Notes under the pieces: generated by a model
What the model was told of the DNA's origin: nothing
The model's input: only the letters and a program-made list of their open reading frames with translations
The model's database searches: none
Translations under genes and position numbers: made by a program
Assembly: GCA_023251285.1 (NCBI GenBank)
Contig: JAHEZB010000049.1
Coordinates: forward strand, 1-9,281
DNA: 9,281 nucleotides
Origin: Chitinophagaceae bacterium
Lineage (GTDB): Bacteria > Bacteroidota > Bacteroidia > Chitinophagales > Chitinophagaceae
Direction: 5' to 3'
In this document: piece after piece, positions 8,153 to 9,281 of the stretch
Layout: each line of letters opens with the position of its first letter
Position numbering within the stretch: position 1 is the first letter of the stretch

Positions 8153-8171
8153 CTTTAACCGAGTTAATTTG

Positions 8172-8378
8172 TTAGTCTTTTATAAATTTCAACGAGGTGT
8201 AATCTTTCTGGTTAAACATTCTGATGATATAAATATCGCATTTGATATCTGAAAGATTCGAATTCGCAATTAGGATATTGTCACCAAATTCCTTTCGGTG
8301 ATTACCGATGCCATATCGCCATACTTTTACGGTTTCCCTTTGGCATTTATACAGTCTTGTTCGGGGTAAGTGCTCCAT
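8172..8378 (-). pseudogene. Probable 3' remnant of a lost gene (68 codons)
   Basis: I do not recognise this product. The frame encodes 68 residues. The last 50 or so (from VWRYGIGNHRKEFGDNILIA onward, ending DYTSLKFIKD) alternate hydrophobic and polar residues like the beta-rich end of a larger soluble or exported protein. It has no signal peptide, membrane helix or known motif. Three facts suggest it is the tail of a broken gene. A well-formed intrinsic terminator follows its stop. Its first codons lie inside a perfect 23-bp inverted repeat rather than in ordinary coding sequence. An in-frame TAA sits directly before the ATG. Frames upstream on this strand, up to 8520, show only short stretches ending in stops. 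It could instead be a genuine small gene whose start is held in a hairpin loop. I favour the remnant reading, with modest confidence. Confidence 0.35.
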
Positions 8379-8404
8379 TTAGAGCACTTACCCCGAACAA
8401 GACT
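8353..8404. repeat. Perfect 23-bp inverted repeat with 6-base loop
   Basis: Positions 8353-8375 and 8382-8404 are exact reverse complements (23 of 23), separated by CATTTA. The arm begins AGTCTTGTTCGGGG and is more GC-rich than its surroundings. Neither strand has a T-tract after the stem, and no complete gene ends next to it, so a plain terminator is not obvious. On the minus strand the loop reads TAAATG, containing the stop and the start codon of the neighbouring short ORF. A mobile-element footprint, a repetitive palindromic element or a leftover gene-end hairpin are all possible. Confidence 0.85.
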
Positions 8405-8535
8405 AAAAGGATTTGCGAAGAAAGTGAATGTTATATCAGCGTGCCGCTGAAATCGCTTTAGTTTTGTCTGCCACAAACATAGATTAGAAATAATATCGAA
8501 TATTCACTCATAACCCAATTTTTTTTCAAGCTTTT
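8405..8535. other. Non-coding stretch with a small hairpin and opposed promoter-like boxes
   Basis: No ORF of note is seen on either strand. A perfect 6-bp hairpin (TCAGCG-TGC-CGCTGA) lies at 8436-8450. Two perfect TAnnTTTG boxes face each other: TAGTTTTG on the plus strand at 8459-8466 and TATGTTTG on the minus strand at 8474-8481. Neither has a convincing -33 partner. The plus one could give thrA a longer leader; the minus one could read toward the inverted repeat and the short ORF. I see no tRNA or recognisable riboswitch fold. Confidence 0.3.
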
Positions 8536-8566
8536 CTTGTTTTTTAATAATTCTATATTACCTTCA
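8536..8566 (+). promoter_or_regulatory. Candidate promoter of the thrA leader
   Basis: CTTG at 8536-8539 is followed, after exactly 19 bases, by TACCTTCA at 8559-8566. This is the Bacteroidota arrangement TTG-N19-TAnnTTTG with two mismatches in the -7 box. Transcription would begin near 8573, about 10 bases before the leader-peptide ATG, a sensible place for an attenuator leader. The TAGTTTTG box at 8459-8466 is the alternative. Confidence 0.4.
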
Positions 8567-8582
8567 CCGCCTCTTATTAAAA

Positions 8583-8663
8583 ATGACAAAGAATTTTTAT
8601 CATACCTCTGTTCTTTCTCTCGCAATAGGGATTATTGCTACCATTATTATTACAACCCGTTAA
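8583..8663 (+). CDS. Threonine/isoleucine-rich leader peptide of thrA (ThrL-like)
   Basis: This is a 26-codon ORF (ATG 8583, TAA 8661) ending 94 bases before the thrA start. It begins MTKNFYH and ends AIGIIATIIITTR. Six Ile and five Thr make up 11 of the 26 residues, and nine of them fall within residues 15-25, just before the stop. The likely role is as a sensor, not a product. When charged tRNA-Ile or tRNA-Thr is scarce, a ribosome stalls on these codons and changes folding of the adjacent RNA, allowing transcription into thrA. The last codons run straight into the hairpin at 8653-8669. Enterobacterial ThrL (21 residues; eight Thr, four Ile) works this way, but the two peptides are not alike beyond composition, so I give no gene symbol. 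The leader has A-rich bases before its ATG and a promoter candidate about 17 bases upstream. The coding call rests on codon composition, position and hairpin together. Confidence 0.75.
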   Translation: MTKNFYHTSVLSLAIGIIATIIITTR

Positions 8664-8669
8664 GGGTTG
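8653..8669 (+). promoter_or_regulatory. Attenuator hairpin overlapping the leader stop codon
   Basis: CAACCC (8653-8658) pairs with GGGTTG (8664-8669), six perfect pairs, and the loop GTTAA contains the leader UAA. A ribosome stalled on the final Ile/Thr codons (8643-8657) would cover the left arm and prevent the hairpin; a ribosome that finishes and leaves would allow it. No T-tract follows, so whether it terminates transcription directly is uncertain. Downstream, a 5-bp hairpin (TTCTG/CAGAA, 8703-8715) and a 7-bp AT-only stem (8738-8754) just before the thrA ATG could be further elements. Confidence 0.55.
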
Positions 8670-8757
8670 CAAATATGTCATATTATCCATTGGGCTTTTA
8701 GCTTCTGTTTCAGAAAAAATCATTCTTCAAAAAATCAATTTTAATATTTAAAATCAT

Positions 8758-9281
8758 ATGCGTGTTTTAAAGTTTGGCGGCTCATCGGTAGCGAACGCCG
8801 GAAACATCAATAAGATCGTTTTTATCTTAAAAGAAAGAATCCAAAAGGAAAAATTAGTGGTGGTAGTGTCTGCTCTTGGCGGCATTACGGATACGCTCAT
8901 TGATACCGTAACGCTTGCTTCTAAAGGCGATGAAACGTATAAGGACGAATTACACAAAATCGAAAGCCGCCATCTCGAAATGGTAAAAGAACTGATTCCT
9001 ATTTCTCAGCAAAGCCGCCTGTTGAGCCTGGTAAAAAAGCATTGCAATGAGATTGAAGATATTTGTAATGGTGTGTTTTTATTGCAGGAACTCACGTCGC
9101 GCACCAGGGACCGTGTAATGAGTTATGGAGAGTTATTATCTTCTCAAATTATTTCTTCCAAATTTCAATCTGAAGGTTTTGAAAATAAATGGGTGGATGC
9201 AAGAAAAATTATCGTTACCAATTCTCATTATGAACACGCGGTGGTGGATTTTGAATTGACCAACCAAAAGATTCAAAATTA
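8758..9281 (+). CDS. thrA: Bifunctional aspartokinase/homoserine dehydrogenase ThrA (5' part, runs off right edge)
   Basis: The visible 174 residues are the N-terminal aspartokinase domain, which phosphorylates aspartate in the first step toward threonine, methionine and lysine. In full-length ThrA a homoserine dehydrogenase domain follows, which would lie beyond the window. Signatures are KFGGSSVA (5-12), the nucleotide-binding SALGGITD (38-45), TSRTRDRVMSYGELLSS (113-129), and WVDAR (145-149). The N-terminus and the loop after SALGGITD resemble the ThrA class rather than monofunctional LysC. The Ile/Thr-rich leader peptide 94 bases upstream independently supports threonine-pathway control. 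The homoserine dehydrogenase part cannot be seen, so bifunctionality is inferred. The ATG at 8758 puts KFGGSS at the expected residue 5. The gene is divergent from secA across 818 bases. Confidence 0.88.
   Translation, partial: MRVLKFGGSSVANAGNINKIVFILKERIQKEKLVVVVSALGGITDTLIDTVTLASKGDETYKDELHKIESRHLEMVKELIPISQQSRLLSLVKKHCNEIEDICNGVFLLQELTSRTRDRVMSYGELLSSQIISSKFQSEGFENKWVDARKIIVTNSHYEHAVVDFELTNQKIQN

Noticed and set aside
8353..8404. Complete insertion sequence with terminal inverted repeats
   Set aside because: The two arms are only six bases apart with no transposase between them or nearby, so at most this is a footprint.
8405..8757. A metabolite riboswitch (for example SAM or lysine) ahead of thrA
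   Set aside because: I could not see the conserved core of any known class, and the Ile/Thr leader peptide explains regulation more simply.
8754..8957. Minus-strand frame of 67 codons overlapping the thrA start
   Set aside because: It is fully antisense to the recognisable aspartokinase frame and shows no independent coding evidence.

Overview
The window looks like chromosomal DNA from a low-to-mid-GC member of the Bacteroidota, most likely near Chitinophagaceae. Three things support this. SecA is the long form (1111 aa) with inserts typical of that phylum. Perfect TAnnTTTG -7 boxes, the Bacteroidota consensus, lie upstream of usp, tkt and secA. Gene starts have A-rich leaders with no clear Shine-Dalgarno sequence. 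Nearly everything is housekeeping or catabolic metabolism, with no phage, CRISPR or intact insertion sequence. The assignment to phylum is firm; the family is inference.

Layout. Positions 1-672 (minus strand) hold the start of paaC, running off the left edge, preceded by paaB; these are subunits of the ring-1,2-phenylacetyl-CoA epoxidase. A universal stress protein gene (836-1306, minus) sits where paaA would be expected. A 320-base gap (1307-1626) holds the usp promoter candidate, a nested inverted array of a degenerate TAAGGT octamer, and the tkt terminator hairpin. Transketolase occupies 1627-3624 (minus). Divergent from it, a pair of small plus-strand genes encodes a DUF2945/tudor-like protein and a cupin. 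They converge on secA (4604-7939, minus) across a long shared hairpin at 4512-4551.

The 818-base region between secA and the right-hand gene (7940-8757) is the most unusual part. From left to right it holds the secA promoter candidate, an intrinsic terminator reading on the minus strand, a 68-codon minus-strand ORF that looks like the 3' end of a lost gene, and a perfect 23-bp inverted repeat at that ORF's 5' end. It ends with a complete amino-acid-responsive leader for thrA: promoter candidate, a 26-codon leader peptide ending in a run of Ile and Thr codons, and a hairpin whose loop contains the leader stop codon.

The window ends inside thrA (8758 onward, plus), whose aspartokinase domain is recognisable. 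The Ile/Thr leader fits the product: ThrA feeds threonine synthesis, and isoleucine is made from threonine. This resembles classical ThrL attenuation in enterobacteria, but with an unrelated peptide in a different phylum. The leader gene is short and easy to miss, and is the main discovery candidate here.
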